Assembly: GCA_015179125.1 (NCBI GenBank)
Contig: WHVA01000133.1
Span: forward strand, 62,001-126,000
Reading direction: 5' to 3'
Source: Gautieria morchelliformis
Lineage: Eukaryota; Basidiomycota; Agaricomycetes; Gomphales; Gomphaceae
DNA: 64,000 nt
The notes under the pieces are model-generated. The model did not search any database. It had not been told where the DNA came from and saw only the letters and a list, made by a program, of their open reading frames with translations. The stretch's first letter is position 1. Every line of letters begins with the position of its first letter. A program made the position numbers and the translations under genes. Positions 11,362-20,729 of the stretch are shown here, piece by piece.

Positions 11362-11694
11362 TTTGGATCCAATAACGTCTTAAAGGGCTCTAGAAATTAC
11401 AGCGTATTATGTATATGATGCGCTCCTGCTAGCTTTACCAACCGTGACCAACGCTCCTGGAAACTTTCAAGATCTGCATGGCGCCTTCTCATCACTAAGC
11501 TCCTTGCACTATGTTTCTGTACTCGTCCAGGACAACCTCTCTGGTTCAAGGCTGCTAGTGTTATTGCTGCAGATTCTCACCCAGGAGGTGGGATGCACCC
11601 ATAGGTTTTAAACGACTCTTAGGGATGAGAACAACTTCAGTGTTTCAACCCTCTTGAATGCATCAATTATGCTCGATATATGGTGCCATAATAT
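11362..11694 (+). repeat. Long direct repeat, copy 1
   Basis: Begins TTTGGATCCAATAACGTC and ends TATGGTGCCATAATAT. It is nearly the same as 43638-43957, in the same orientation, about 32 kb away. Differences are scattered substitutions, a three-base indel near 11415 and about 16 extra bases near 11653-11670 in this copy. It directly abuts the truncated end of element A and begins just after the TA that follows the TIR element. The repeat class is unknown. Confidence 0.85.
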
Positions 11695-14436
11695 TCGCTG
11701 AATGACCATTCGCTACTCGCATCATTCGCCAGTAGTTTGAAGGGAGTGTCTGTGGCCATTGGCAGGTCGATCCGTGGCATATATCCGTGGTTCAGCTTGA
11801 AGGGTGCAGACCCCATCATCGAGCTGACATTGCTGTTTAATGCAACTTTGACCATTGGGCACTTGTTGGCCCAGTCCTTTTGATCGTCCTTGACGACTGA
11901 TCGAAGGACCTGGCCTATCAAACGGTTTGCCCGTTCGGTCACGCCATCTGTTTGAGGATGGAACACGGTGGACATGAGGAGTTTCGTCCCCATGAGTCGT
12001 TGGAGCTCACGCCAGAATATGGACGTGAATTTCGAGTCTCGATTTGAGACTATGGAGTCTGGGACTCCATGAAGTCTTACGACCTCTTTCAGAATAGCCA
12101 GGCTATTCCTTTGGCTGTCACACTCATCGTTGTCGGGATGAGGTGTAGGTGAGACGTGAGTCTATCTATGATTACCATGAGGTAATCACAGTCATTCGAT
12201 TTGGGCAGTGGGCCCATGAAATCGATACCAATAGATTGCCATGGTCTATCGGGTATGGGCAGGCTATGCAGTAGCCCTGCGGGGCGCTGCGTGCCTGTCT
12301 TGGTAGTCTGACACTTCGCGCATGAAGTGCAGAATGCCTCAATGTCTGAGGCCATACTGGGCCACAGTATGTTCTTTGAATGTAGTTTGAAGTTTTCAGT
12401 TGACCGTAGTGGCCAATTGTCTGGTGGGCGTGATCGATTATAATATCGATCAGCCTCCTTCCCCCTTGAAATACATTCCGAGGGATGGCTATGACATCCC
12501 TCTTGAGCTGATTCTTTGTCCAAATCAGCCCATCCCGGATGCCGAATCTTGGATGTGCATCTAGGTTCTCCATGCTCTTCGCGAATATGGGCTCCTTATG
12601 GTAGGAGTTGCAGGTCCATGTTTTTTTCTACGCTTACGCGTAGGGAGGCTCCGTCATTGCTTGCAGCAATGACGTGGACATCATTGTTGTTGTTGTTGTT
12701 GTTGTTGTTATTGTTGTCTGGCAACGACACCTCGTGGCGAGGCTCCTTGGCGGAGTCTTCGTTTATGGCCGCTGCTTCTAATGTTTGGGGCTCTGTTTTC
12801 TCCGCAAGGCAAGTTGATCACCTCATAGCTGCTGTATGCAGTTCCATGTATTGGTCAGTGGGCATTAGCTCATCATCCGGGTCTAGTTGCACATCTGCGT
12901 TGACAAAGACATGGTCCAGGTGCTTCTCATCACCTGTATCACTCTCATAGTAGTGGGATAAGCAGTCCGCTACTTTGTTCTCAACACCATCAACGTGGAT
13001 GGTGTTGTAATTGAAGCAGGATAGGAACTCCCACCACCGGACCTGTCTATCAGACAGGTTCTTTTGGGTCTCGAAGTACTCGAGACCCTTGTGGTCCATG
13101 ACTAGGGTGAACTTTCGCACTAGGAGTTTGTCCTCTCATTTCATGAGGGCCTCGAGCATGGCGATGGTTTCCTGCTCATGTGCTCTGTAGTGTTGCTGCG
13201 CAACACTGAACTTCTTTGACAAGAAGCCAGCTGGTCGACATGTTCTCCAGTCTGGTCCCTGGCCATATACAGCTCCGACACCAGACTCTGAACCATTGGT
13301 GATGACCCATATCAGGTCCATGTTCCGTGCGTCGATTGGACACAGGATCGGGGCCTTGCAGGCCAGTGCCCTTTGCTTTGGAAGCATTTGTCCAGCAACG
13401 GTGTCCATTCAAATGGACGGTTGTTGTGCACACATCCTGATAAGGGGGTGGTGTATGTGCTGACATCTGGCATGTAGTGTGCCAGGTATTGGACGAGGCC
13501 GAGGAACCTCTGTATGTCGTTAAACGTACGAGGCCTCCTCCACTCACGGATGCATTGCATTTTATCACCATCCGCATGAACTCCTTGGCCATCCATGATA
13601 TGGCCAAGGCACTCCATTCTTTCTGAATAGAGATCAACCTTCTTTTTGCTTAAGAAGAGATGGCTGCTCCGTAGTCTGTTGAAGACTATGTGGAGGTGTT
13701 CCTTGTGCTCTTGTATCGAGTGTGAGAAGATGAATATATCATCCATGTATACATGGACGAAGCGACCTATGCAGTCGTGAAATATCGACGTCATGAGACG
13801 TTGAAACATCGATGGGGTGTTGCAATCCCCCATCTGTATCACTTGGCTCCTGAACATGCCAAGGATCGTCACAAAGGCTGTCTTTGGGGCGTCTTCAGGA
13901 AGAATATGGATTTGCTCATATGCCTCTGACATATCGAGTTTCGTCCTGTATTTGCAGCAAGCGACATCGCTCCTGATAACATTCTGATCCAGGCAGGGCA
14001 TTACGTCCTTCACCGTGTTCTCGTTCTGCTGTCGCAGGTTGAAGACAGTACATAGCATACCGTTTTTCTTCAGTACACACAGCATTGGCACTGCTTGATG
14101 GGCCACTGGTGGTATCCACCACTTCGCAGTGGTGTATCGTTATAACTTCATGGACAATTCCTCGTGGAAGTGTTTGGGACACTTGGGTAGTCGATACCGC
14201 ATGCGTTTGTCAGGATCAATGAGATTGATCTCGTGATTCACCTCCCGTAAGGGAGGGAGTTCCAACGGGATACCGCCAACAAGGTTGGCGACCTTGTCCA
14301 TCCATTCCTTGCACAAGTGAGGGATGTCATTGTCTGTGAGGATGATGGTTGTAGTTTGGGCAGCCATCAAGCACCATGTACATCTGTTTGGACCCCCGGC
14401 ACTCAGTGGCTTTTTCCTTTTTTCTAGCGCTTTCAT
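11695..14436 (-). pseudogene. Element A pol remnants: RT, RNase H, integrase
   Basis: Frames in order of translation: 14436-14140 (protease-RT linker), 14106-13312 (RT with YMDD, then the RNase H connection), 13408-13136 and 13120-12818 (RNase H), 12573-12089 (integrase zinc and first core part, in two frames), 11993-11667 (integrase core). The last frame runs a few codons into the 330-base repeat (EYYGTIYRA). No full-length product is possible. Confidence 0.8.
12684..12717 (+). repeat. (GTT)n microsatellite
   Basis: About eleven GTT/TTG units with one interruption (TTA), inside element A between the RNase H and integrase regions. Confidence 0.9.
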
Positions 14437-14527
14437 CCTGAGATGACAGCATCTCTCCCTGCAAGTGTAGGGAGAGGTTGAGGACGAGTCACAAGACTCA
14501 TCCTCCTGGCTTCAATTGGCCAGGGTG

Positions 14528-14532
14528 GGCGT
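14528..14532 (+). repeat. Target-site duplication of element B (left)
   Basis: GGCGT directly before the 5' LTR; the same five bases follow the 3' LTR at 20725-20729. Confidence 0.9.
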
Positions 14533-14995
14533 TGTCAGGGGACACCCTGTTTTCCATTTCCAGTTCCGACTCCATTTCCGAAGACGCTTCCGATTCCGAT
14601 TCCATCTCCGCCTCCGCTCTCGGAAATGATTCCGCTTCTGGGAGAACTTCCACCAGTTCTGTTCGCCTTCCCAGTTCCACTCCAATTTCCGAGTTCCACC
14701 CTCGGAACAGTGTCGGAAATCAAGCGACTCGCGTAATAGGTGACATCAAGGGTCGATCAAGGGTCAGGGAGGTGCAGGGTTGATGGCGGGTGCCAAGTGT
14801 TGTCCCTGGCTGCGCAGCGTAGTATAATACGGGCTCGCTGACATTGGGGGTCCTTAGACTTTTCTCTTTGGATTTCCCCTTGTCAGGTGAGAATCCCCTC
14901 TCTTGTATGCTCTGTTCATTTATACAGACTTTGGATTTCCCCTTGTCAGTTGTGTGGTAGTGTGATCTCCACAACTAGCCAGGGTTGCCCTTACA
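14533..14995 (+). repeat. 5' LTR of element B
   Basis: 463 bases. The first 200 or so (U3) are a degenerate six-base-period repeat in which TCC recurs every six bases (TTCCGATTCCGATTCCATC...). A TATAAT box lies at 14823-14828, and the predicted RNA start (AGACTTTTCT) is 33 bases downstream at 14856. Confidence 0.95.
14823..14828 (+). promoter_or_regulatory. TATA box of element B LTR
   Basis: TATAAT, 33 bases (start to start) before AGACTTTTCT at 14856, which is the exact complement of the primer-binding site. That spacing fits a TATA-directed transcription start at or very near 14856. Confidence 0.6.
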
Positions 14996-14997
14996 GC

Positions 14998-15007
14998 AGA
15001 AAAGTCT
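14998..15007 (+). promoter_or_regulatory. Self-complementary primer-binding site
   Basis: AGAAAAGTCT, two bases after the LTR end, is the exact reverse complement of AGACTTTTCT at 14856-14865, the predicted 5' end of the element RNA. There is no TGG-type tRNA complement at this position. This is the arrangement of Tf1/sushi-type self-priming elements. The same pair is present in element C. Confidence 0.65.
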
Positions 15008-15182
15008 CTCCCATAGAGGACCGGCGGTCGTACTGCGTGTCGCAGCCGCCATAGGTGCGTTCGGAATCGGAGACAGCGACTCGGAGATCGCAACCTCTTC
15101 CGCACACACAGCGTACGACAGCCCTTCTTCTTACGTCGAGCTCCCAACCCCGGAAATCCCGTCCCACATTTCTCCTTCCGAC

Positions 15183-16358
15183 ATGGATCCGGACGATCGT
15201 CTTCGGAATATGGAGGAGGAATTGACGCGGAACCGGATGAAGACCGACGCGATTGAAACAGCCTTACAAGCGATTTTGGCTAAGTTAGATATTCCACAAG
15301 GTGGTGGAAATGAAATGTTGGACGATCCGGAATTCGGAAAAGCGGAACTAGCGGAGGAGAGAAAGTCCGCGAAGTTAGCAAAGGTCAAATCCGCAACTCC
15401 GGCGGACTTTGACGGAGATCGGGAGAAGGGACGCGCATTCTTCAACACATGCAGCATCTACTTCGCAATTGTCGGAGACCTCTTTCCGAACGACCAGGCT
15501 CGGATTCACTGGGCATTGTCCTTTTTCAAGTCGGACCGCGCATCCCGTTTTGCAAACAAGGTGATCCGACATGAAGCAAAGGGCAAGGGGAACTACTTCC
15601 GGGACTGGGACGCCTTCGAGAAAACATTTTCCGACCAGTTCTGCCCAAAAAATGAGCAGCTCACAGCCCTTACGAAGCTCGAGGGGACCAGCTGGTACCA
15701 GGCCAAGGATCCGGTCGATGACTATATCGATCGCTTCCAGGAGCTCATCGACCTTGCGGAGTATGATGACGACAAGACGATCGTCATCAAATTCCGACGA
15801 GGACTCGATCCGACACTCCAGAACCAAGTTGCGCTGCTTGGGGATGGAGCTCCGGACTTTGATGACCCGGAAGGGTGGTACCAAGCTGCACAGAGGGTGT
15901 CCCGGAACAGGGAAGCAAATGAGGCCTTCGTGGAGACGAGCCGGAATATGACGCGCAGTTCCACTCGTCCTACTCCACCTGTGCCAAAATCCGGAAGCAC
16001 ATTCATTCCCATGCGGAAAGTATTTCCGACGCTTTCTCCGCCCGCTCCTATTAGGAACCATAGCCCTCCTCCCTCGAAGAGTGGCCCTGCCCCGATGGAT
16101 GTTGACCGCATGCGTGGAGAAGGCCGCGGAACTATCACCTGCTTCCGATGTCAACAACCAGGCCACTATGCCCGCGAGTGCCCCCAAGCATTTGACATCC
16201 GGCTTATGACCACAGAGGAGAAACTCGAGCTCCTTCCAGAGTTCCTCGCACTTGCGGACATAAGCAGAGTGCCTACTGCGGAAGGAGTTTCCGAAAATGC
16301 GGAACATGGCGCATCGGAAGCGGAAGATGCGTCGGATTTTGTGACGCGCAGCGGGTGA
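15183..16358 (+). CDS. gag: Gag of chromovirus B
   Basis: A protein of 391 residues from the first ATG in frame (MDPDDRLRNMEEEL) to TGA at 16356-16358. An N-terminal coiled-coil-like stretch leads into a retrotransposon capsid domain (FFNTCSIYFAI, WDAFEKTFSDQF, VDDYIDRFQELIDLAEYDD, IKFRRGLDPTLQNQVALLG). A proline-rich linker follows, then one CCHC zinc knuckle, CFRCQQPGHYARECP (residues about 320-334), the usual nucleic-acid-binding motif. The same frame stays open back into the LTR but without an upstream ATG. Gag and pol are in different frames: pol is -1 relative to gag and is open from about 16197, so some 160 bases overlap. No stop or frameshift breaks it. Confidence 0.9.
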   Translation: MDPDDRLRNMEEELTRNRMKTDAIETALQAILAKLDIPQGGGNEMLDDPEFGKAELAEERKSAKLAKVKSATPADFDGDREKGRAFFNTCSIYFAIVGDLFPNDQARIHWALSFFKSDRASRFANKVIRHEAKGKGNYFRDWDAFEKTFSDQFCPKNEQLTALTKLEGTSWYQAKDPVDDYIDRFQELIDLAEYDDDKTIVIKFRRGLDPTLQNQVALLGDGAPDFDDPEGWYQAAQRVSRNREANEAFVETSRNMTRSSTRPTPPVPKSGSTFIPMRKVFPTLSPPAPIRNHSPPPSKSGPAPMDVDRMRGEGRGTITCFRCQQPGHYARECPQAFDIRLMTTEEKLELLPEFLALADISRVPTAEGVSENAEHGASEAEDASDFVTRSG

Positions 16359-19300
16359 GATGTGTGCCCCTGCTGCCTGTACATAACCGGTTTGCCTGTC
16401 TTGAAGTAGAGAATGAAAAGCCCCGACTCCCCTCACTTCATACAGACCCACCGGATATCACACAAAAGCCAAATCCGACACCCCGTCTATCCCGCATCCG
16501 CCCTTGGGAGAGACGCCTTCCGAAACGCTATGTCGTTGCTGCCACCCCTGGCCCCAAGTCACTAGTCATTAAGGTAGAGATCCAGACGACAGATACGGCG
16601 GAAGTCAAATCCGGACCCGCCCTTGTCGATTGCGGGGCCACTGGTCAGTTTATGGACCGGGACTATGTGGAACGGAACCGACTGACCACGCGGAAGTTGC
16701 AACGTGCAATCCCGGTGTTCAATGTGGATGGAAGCCCCAATGAGGCAGGGTCCATCACGGAGATAGTGGACACAATTCTCCGCTACGATGGACACTCGGA
16801 ACGCACTCCCTTCGCTGTCACCAGCCTGGGGAAGCAAGACATCATCCTTGGGTTTACCTGGCTTCAAGAGCACAACCCGGAGATCAATTGGCAGACTCGG
16901 AAGGTACTGATGAGTCGATGTCCAGCCAAGTGTCACATGTGCCGGTCGGAAGTGCGGAAGGAGCACCAGGAGCAGCGGAAGACCGAACGGCTCATACAGA
17001 CATGTCGTTCCGGCCCCCATCCACTGCTTGCAGAAGAAGACTCGGAAGCGGAATTTGACCCGGATCCCCCTTCCAAGTCCGATTCCGACGTCATCCGACT
17101 CGGCCTGGAAGACGCTCTGACGGAAGGGGAGCACTTGCTGTACGTAAACCTTCCGCCGGAGGCGGAACACATCCGCGCCACCGGAAATATTTCGCAACGC
17201 CTTGCTGAAGCCTCTAAGAGGTATGATAGAGTGGAGGCGGAAATTCCGGAGTACCTGCGGGAGTTTGAGGACGTCTTCTCCAAGGAGTCGTTTGATGCCC
17301 TGCCTCCGCGGAAACTGTGGGACCATGCCATCGAGTTGGAGCCTGGGTCGAAGCCCACCAACTGCAAGGTCTACCCGCTGTCACCCAAGGAGCAGGTAGA
17401 GCTCGATGCATTCCTTGCGGAAAATCTCCGTACAGGGAGGATCCGCCCCTCCAAGTCACCCATGGCATCTCCGGTGTTCTTCATCAAGAAGAAGGACGGC
17501 TCGCTCAGACTTGTGCAGGATTACCGGGCCTTGAATGCGATCACGATCAAGAACCGGTACCCCATTCCGCTCATTTCCGAATTGATCACACAACTCCGCG
17601 GGGCGAAGTACTTCACCAAGCTGGATGTCCGCTGGGGCTTCAATAATGTCCGGATCCGGGAGGGAGATGAGTGGAAGGCCGCATTCCGCACCAACCAAGG
17701 ACTCTTTGAGCCACAGGTCATGTTCTTTGGCCTCACCAACAGTCCTGCCACGTTCCAGACAATGATGAATGACATTTTCCGTGACATGATAGCAGAAGGG
17801 GTTGTCTGCGTCTACCTCGATGACATCCTCATCTTCACAAAAACAATGTCCGAACATCGGGAAGTCGTGCGGAGAGTGCTGGAACGACTCCGGGAGTACA
17901 ACCTGTGTCTCAAGCCGGAAAAGTGCGAATTTGAGCGGACGCGGATAGAGTATCTTGGGGTGATCGTGTCGGAAGGAAAGGTGGAAATGGACCCCGTCAA
18001 GGTTTCCGGTGTGTCGGATTGGCCGGTGCCGCGGAACAAGAAGGAAGTCCAGTCCTTCATTGGGTTTGTCAATTTCTACCGGCGGTTCATCAAGGACTTC
18101 TCCTGCCACGCCCGTGCCCTCTTCGACCTCACCAAGAAGGAGGTTGGATGGCGGTGGGGAGAGCCGGAACGGGCCTCCTTTGACAAACTCAAGGAGCTGA
18201 TCACTTCCGCCCCGGTCCTGATCTTTCCGGACGACTCTCGCCCTTATCGAGTCGAGGCGGATTCTTCCGACGCAGCTACCGGAGCGGTCTTGTCACAGCA
18301 GTCATTGGAAGAAGGTGGGGGGTGGCATCCGATTGCCTTCTTCTCTAAGAGTCTCAGTCCGGTCGAGCGGAACTACGAGATCCATGACAAGGAGATGCTG
18401 GCAATCATCCGAGCGCTGGAGGAGTGGCGACACTTCCTTGAGGGTGCTCTATGCCCATTTGAGATCTGGACAGACCACAAGAACCTTGAGTATTTCCGCA
18501 CGTCTAAGAAGTTGAACCGACGACAAGCACGGTGGTCCCTACACCTGTCCCGGTTTGACTTCAGGCTCCACCACCGCCCCGGCCGCACCATGGGCAAGCC
18601 CGATGCCCTATCCCGCCGTGCGGATCATGGAAGCGGAAGCGGAGACAATGCGGATATGACACTGCTCCGCCCAAGTCTCTTTGCAATCCGCGCCCTAGAA
18701 GGAGTGACTGCAGTTGGAGCGGAAGCGGAAATGCTCCGGGACATCCGGAGACAGTATCGGAATGGAGAGAAGGAGGAGTCGGTGGTGAAGGCAGTGGAGG
18801 AACTTCGGAAAGGGCACTCACGGTCTGTACGGGCAGCGGAATGGTCGGAACGGGATGGGCTGCTCCACTTCAGAGGCAAGGTCTACATTCCAGATGGGGC
18901 GGACCTCCGCCGCCGCATCGTGTCCCAGCACCATGACACATGGGTCGCTGGGCATGCTGGCAGGTGGAAGACGCTGGAGTTAGTGGCTCGGAATTACTGG
19001 TGGCCTCAGATGTCCCGCTACATTGGACAGTACGTGAAGACATGTGACCTTTGTCTCCGAACCAAAGCGCAACGACATCCACCCGTCGGAGAACTTGTTC
19101 CGCTCCTGATTCCCGAATCCCGCTGGGACACCATCAGCGTCGACTTCATTGTTGAACTCCCAGAGTCTCATGGCTACGACGCGATCATGAACGTCGTGGA
19201 TTCGGTAAGCAAGGTGTCCCACTTCATTCCGACGCACACGACGATCACAGCCCTCGGAGCGGCCCGCCTGTTCCTTGCCCATGTCTGGAAGTTGCATGGG

Positions 19301-20512
19301 CTCCCGAAGCAAGTGGTTTCCGACCGAGGTCCGCAGTTTGTCGCGGAACTGACTCGGGAGCTCTACCGCCTGCTCGGCATAAAGCTAGCTACCACCACGG
19401 CGTACCATCCGCAGGGTGACGGACAGACGGAACGGGTCAATCAGGAGTTGGAGCAATATCTCCGCCTCTTTGTCAATGAGAGGCAGGACGACTGGGATGA
19501 ATTACTTCCGCTGGCGGAATTCCAATACAACAACCATGTCCATTCCGCCACACAACAGACTCCCTTCATGCTCGACTCCGGACGACACCCGCGGATGGGC
19601 TTCGAACCACGCCAGGCTGAGTCCCGACTCGAGACGGTCAATGAGTTCCGAGACCGCATGGACTCCACCCTTTCGGAAGCCAAGTCGGCCCTTGCAAAGG
19701 CCAAGGATGACATGGCGAGGTACTACAACCAACGCCGGGTTCCTGCCCCAGAGTACCAAGTTGGAGACAAGGTGTATCTAGATGCAAATGACATCCGCAC
19801 CACACGCCCTTCACAGAAGCTTGCCCACCGCTACCTTGGGCCCTTCACAGTGACGCGGAGGGTTGGACGGAATGCATACCGCCTGCGACTTCCGATGTCC
19901 ATGTCCCGCCTCCACCCCGTCTTCAACGTGGTGAAGTTACTCCCTATGCTTGAGGACCCAATTCCAGGTCGGAAGGCTCATCCGCCACCTCTGCCAGAGA
20001 TTGTAGATGGGGAGGAGCACTATGTGGTGGAACGGATCCTGGACAGCCGGTTTGTGCGAGGACGACTCCAATTCCTCGTGAAATGGGAAGGGTATGGGTA
20101 CGAAGAGAATTCGTGGGTCCCGGAGCAAGATGTTTCCGCCCCGGACAAGCTCGGGGAGTTCTATAGGACACATCCCGGTGCCCCTCGCCGGATCCGCTCG
20201 TTGGCATTTCAATCCCTCGTGTCCCGTGCTTCGAGGACGCAGCACGCTAGAGAGGGGGTGATGTCAGGGGACACCCTGTTTTCCATTTCCAGTTCCAACT
20301 CCATTTCCGAAGACGCTTCCGATTCCGATTCCATCTCCGCCTCCGCTCTCGGAAATGATTCCGCTTCTGGGAGAACTTCCACCAGTTCTGTTCGCCTTCC
20401 CAGTTCCACTCCAATTTCCGAGTTCCACCCTCGGAACAGTGTCGGAAATCAAGCGACTCGCGTAATAGGTGACATCAAGGGTCGATCAAGGGTCAGGGAG
20501 GTGCAGGGTTGA
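16355..20512 (+). CDS. pol: Pol of chromovirus B (PR-RT-RH-IN-chromodomain)
   Basis: An uninterrupted frame of about 1,385 codons. In order: protease with the unusual active-site variant LVDCGATGQF (near residue 90, DCGA rather than DSGA/DTGA); reverse transcriptase with FTKLDVRWGFNNVRI and YLDDILIF (near 485); RNase H with VEADSSDAATGAVLSQQ and EMLAIIRALEEWRHF; integrase with an HHCC zinc region (HHDTWVAGHAGRW...CDLC), the catalytic acids in SVDFIVELP, SDRGPQF and QTERVNQELEQ, and a GPF motif; and a chromodomain (HYVVERILDSR...FLVKWEGYGYEENSWVPE), which identifies a chromovirus. There is no ATG in this frame before the protease, so expression probably depends on -1 frameshifting from gag. 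The stop at 20512 lies 251 bases inside the 3' LTR. Confidence 0.93.
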   Translation: MRCVPLLPVHNRFACLEVENEKPRLPSLHTDPPDITQKPNPTPRLSRIRPWERRLPKRYVVAATPGPKSLVIKVEIQTTDTAEVKSGPALVDCGATGQFMDRDYVERNRLTTRKLQRAIPVFNVDGSPNEAGSITEIVDTILRYDGHSERTPFAVTSLGKQDIILGFTWLQEHNPEINWQTRKVLMSRCPAKCHMCRSEVRKEHQEQRKTERLIQTCRSGPHPLLAEEDSEAEFDPDPPSKSDSDVIRLGLEDALTEGEHLLYVNLPPEAEHIRATGNISQRLAEASKRYDRVEAEIPEYLREFEDVFSKESFDALPPRKLWDHAIELEPGSKPTNCKVYPLSPKEQVELDAFLAENLRTGRIRPSKSPMASPVFFIKKKDGSLRLVQDYRALNAITIKNRYPIPLISELITQLRGAKYFTKLDVRWGFNNVRIREGDEWKAAFRTNQGLFEPQVMFFGLTNSPATFQTMMNDIFRDMIAEGVVCVYLDDILIFTKTMSEHREVVRRVLERLREYNLCLKPEKCEFERTRIEYLGVIVSEGKVEMDPVKVSGVSDWPVPRNKKEVQSFIGFVNFYRRFIKDFSCHARALFDLTKKEVGWRWGEPERASFDKLKELITSAPVLIFPDDSRPYRVEADSSDAATGAVLSQQSLEEGGGWHPIAFFSKSLSPVERNYEIHDKEMLAIIRALEEWRHFLEGALCPFEIWTDHKNLEYFRTSKKLNRRQARWSLHLSRFDFRLHHRPGRTMGKPDALSRRADHGSGSGDNADMTLLRPSLFAIRALEGVTAVGAEAEMLRDIRRQYRNGEKEESVVKAVEELRKGHSRSVRAAEWSERDGLLHFRGKVYIPDGADLRRRIVSQHHDTWVAGHAGRWKTLELVARNYWWPQMSRYIGQYVKTCDLCLRTKAQRHPPVGELVPLLIPESRWDTISVDFIVELPESHGYDAIMNVVDSVSKVSHFIPTHTTITALGAARLFLAHVWKLHGLPKQVVSDRGPQFVAELTRELYRLLGIKLATTTAYHPQGDGQTERVNQELEQYLRLFVNERQDDWDELLPLAEFQYNNHVHSATQQTPFMLDSGRHPRMGFEPRQAESRLETVNEFRDRMDSTLSEAKSALAKAKDDMARYYNQRRVPAPEYQVGDKVYLDANDIRTTRPSQKLAHRYLGPFTVTRRVGRNAYRLRLPMSMSRLHPVFNVVKLLPMLEDPIPGRKAHPPPLPEIVDGEEHYVVERILDSRFVRGRLQFLVKWEGYGYEENSWVPEQDVSAPDKLGEFYRTHPGAPRRIRSLAFQSLVSRASRTQHAREGVMSGDTLFSISSSNSISEDASDSDSISASALGNDSASGRTSTSSVRLPSSTPISEFHPRNSVGNQATRVIGDIKGRSRVREVQG
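20249..20261 (+). promoter_or_regulatory. Polypurine tract of element B
   Basis: AGAGAGGGGGTGA directly before the 3' LTR, the expected plus-strand primer site. It is also within the pol reading frame. Confidence 0.7.
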
Positions 20513-20724
20513 TGGCGGGTGCCAAGTGTTGTCCCTGGCTGCGCAGCGTAGTATAATACGGGCTCGCTGACATTGGGGGTCCTTAGACTTTTCTCTTTGG
20601 ATTTCCCCTTGTCAGGTGAGAATCCCCTCTCTTGTATGCTCTGTTCATTTATACAGACTTTGGATTTCCCCTTGTCAGTTGTGTGGTAGTGTGATCTCCA
20701 CAACTAGCCAGGGTTGCCCTTACA
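20262..20724 (+). repeat. 3' LTR of element B
   Basis: 463 bases, matching the 5' LTR except at 20297. It is followed by GGCGT (20725-20729). Its first 251 bases carry the end of the pol reading frame. Confidence 0.95.
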
Positions 20725-20729
20725 GGCGT

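Larger units (their letters stand above)
11695..14527 (-). mobile_element. Ty3/gypsy element A, pol part (decayed, split by element B)
   Basis: Read on the minus strand, this holds the reverse transcriptase, RNase H and integrase parts of a Ty3/gypsy-type element. RT shows TKLDMSEAYEQIHI and the catalytic YMDDIFIF (about 13735). RNase H shows KFTLVMDHKGLEYFETQKN. Integrase shows HAHQTIGHYGQLK, CTSCAKCQT, IGIDFMGPLPKS and VFHPQTDGVTERANRLIGQV. At least four frameshifts or stops separate these pieces. The integrase is cut off near 11695 where the 330-base repeat begins. The upstream half (protease, gag) resumes at 20730: with element B removed, the frame ...SRITSGPTP | TLANW... is continuous across the junction. 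Confidence 0.85.
14533..20724 (+). mobile_element. Chromovirus B (Ty3/gypsy LTR retrotransposon), nearly intact
   Basis: A 6,192-base element with two 463-base LTRs starting TGTCAG and ending TTACA, flanked by the five-base duplication GGCGT. By eye the LTRs differ at one position only (G at 14568, A at 20297), so the insertion is young. Inside are an open gag frame, an open pol frame with protease, RT, RNase H, integrase and chromodomain, a primer-binding site complementary to its own LTR, and a polypurine tract. It lies inside element A, in the opposite orientation. Confidence 0.95.

Noticed and set aside
16290-16345. Slippery sequences such as CGAAAAT or GGATTTT in the gag-pol overlap
   Set aside because: Neither fits X-XXY-YYZ in the gag frame; the mechanism is left open.
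15375-16451. A 358-residue open frame on the minus strand across gag of element B
   Set aside because: It lies fully antisense to a well-supported gag frame and has no domain signature.
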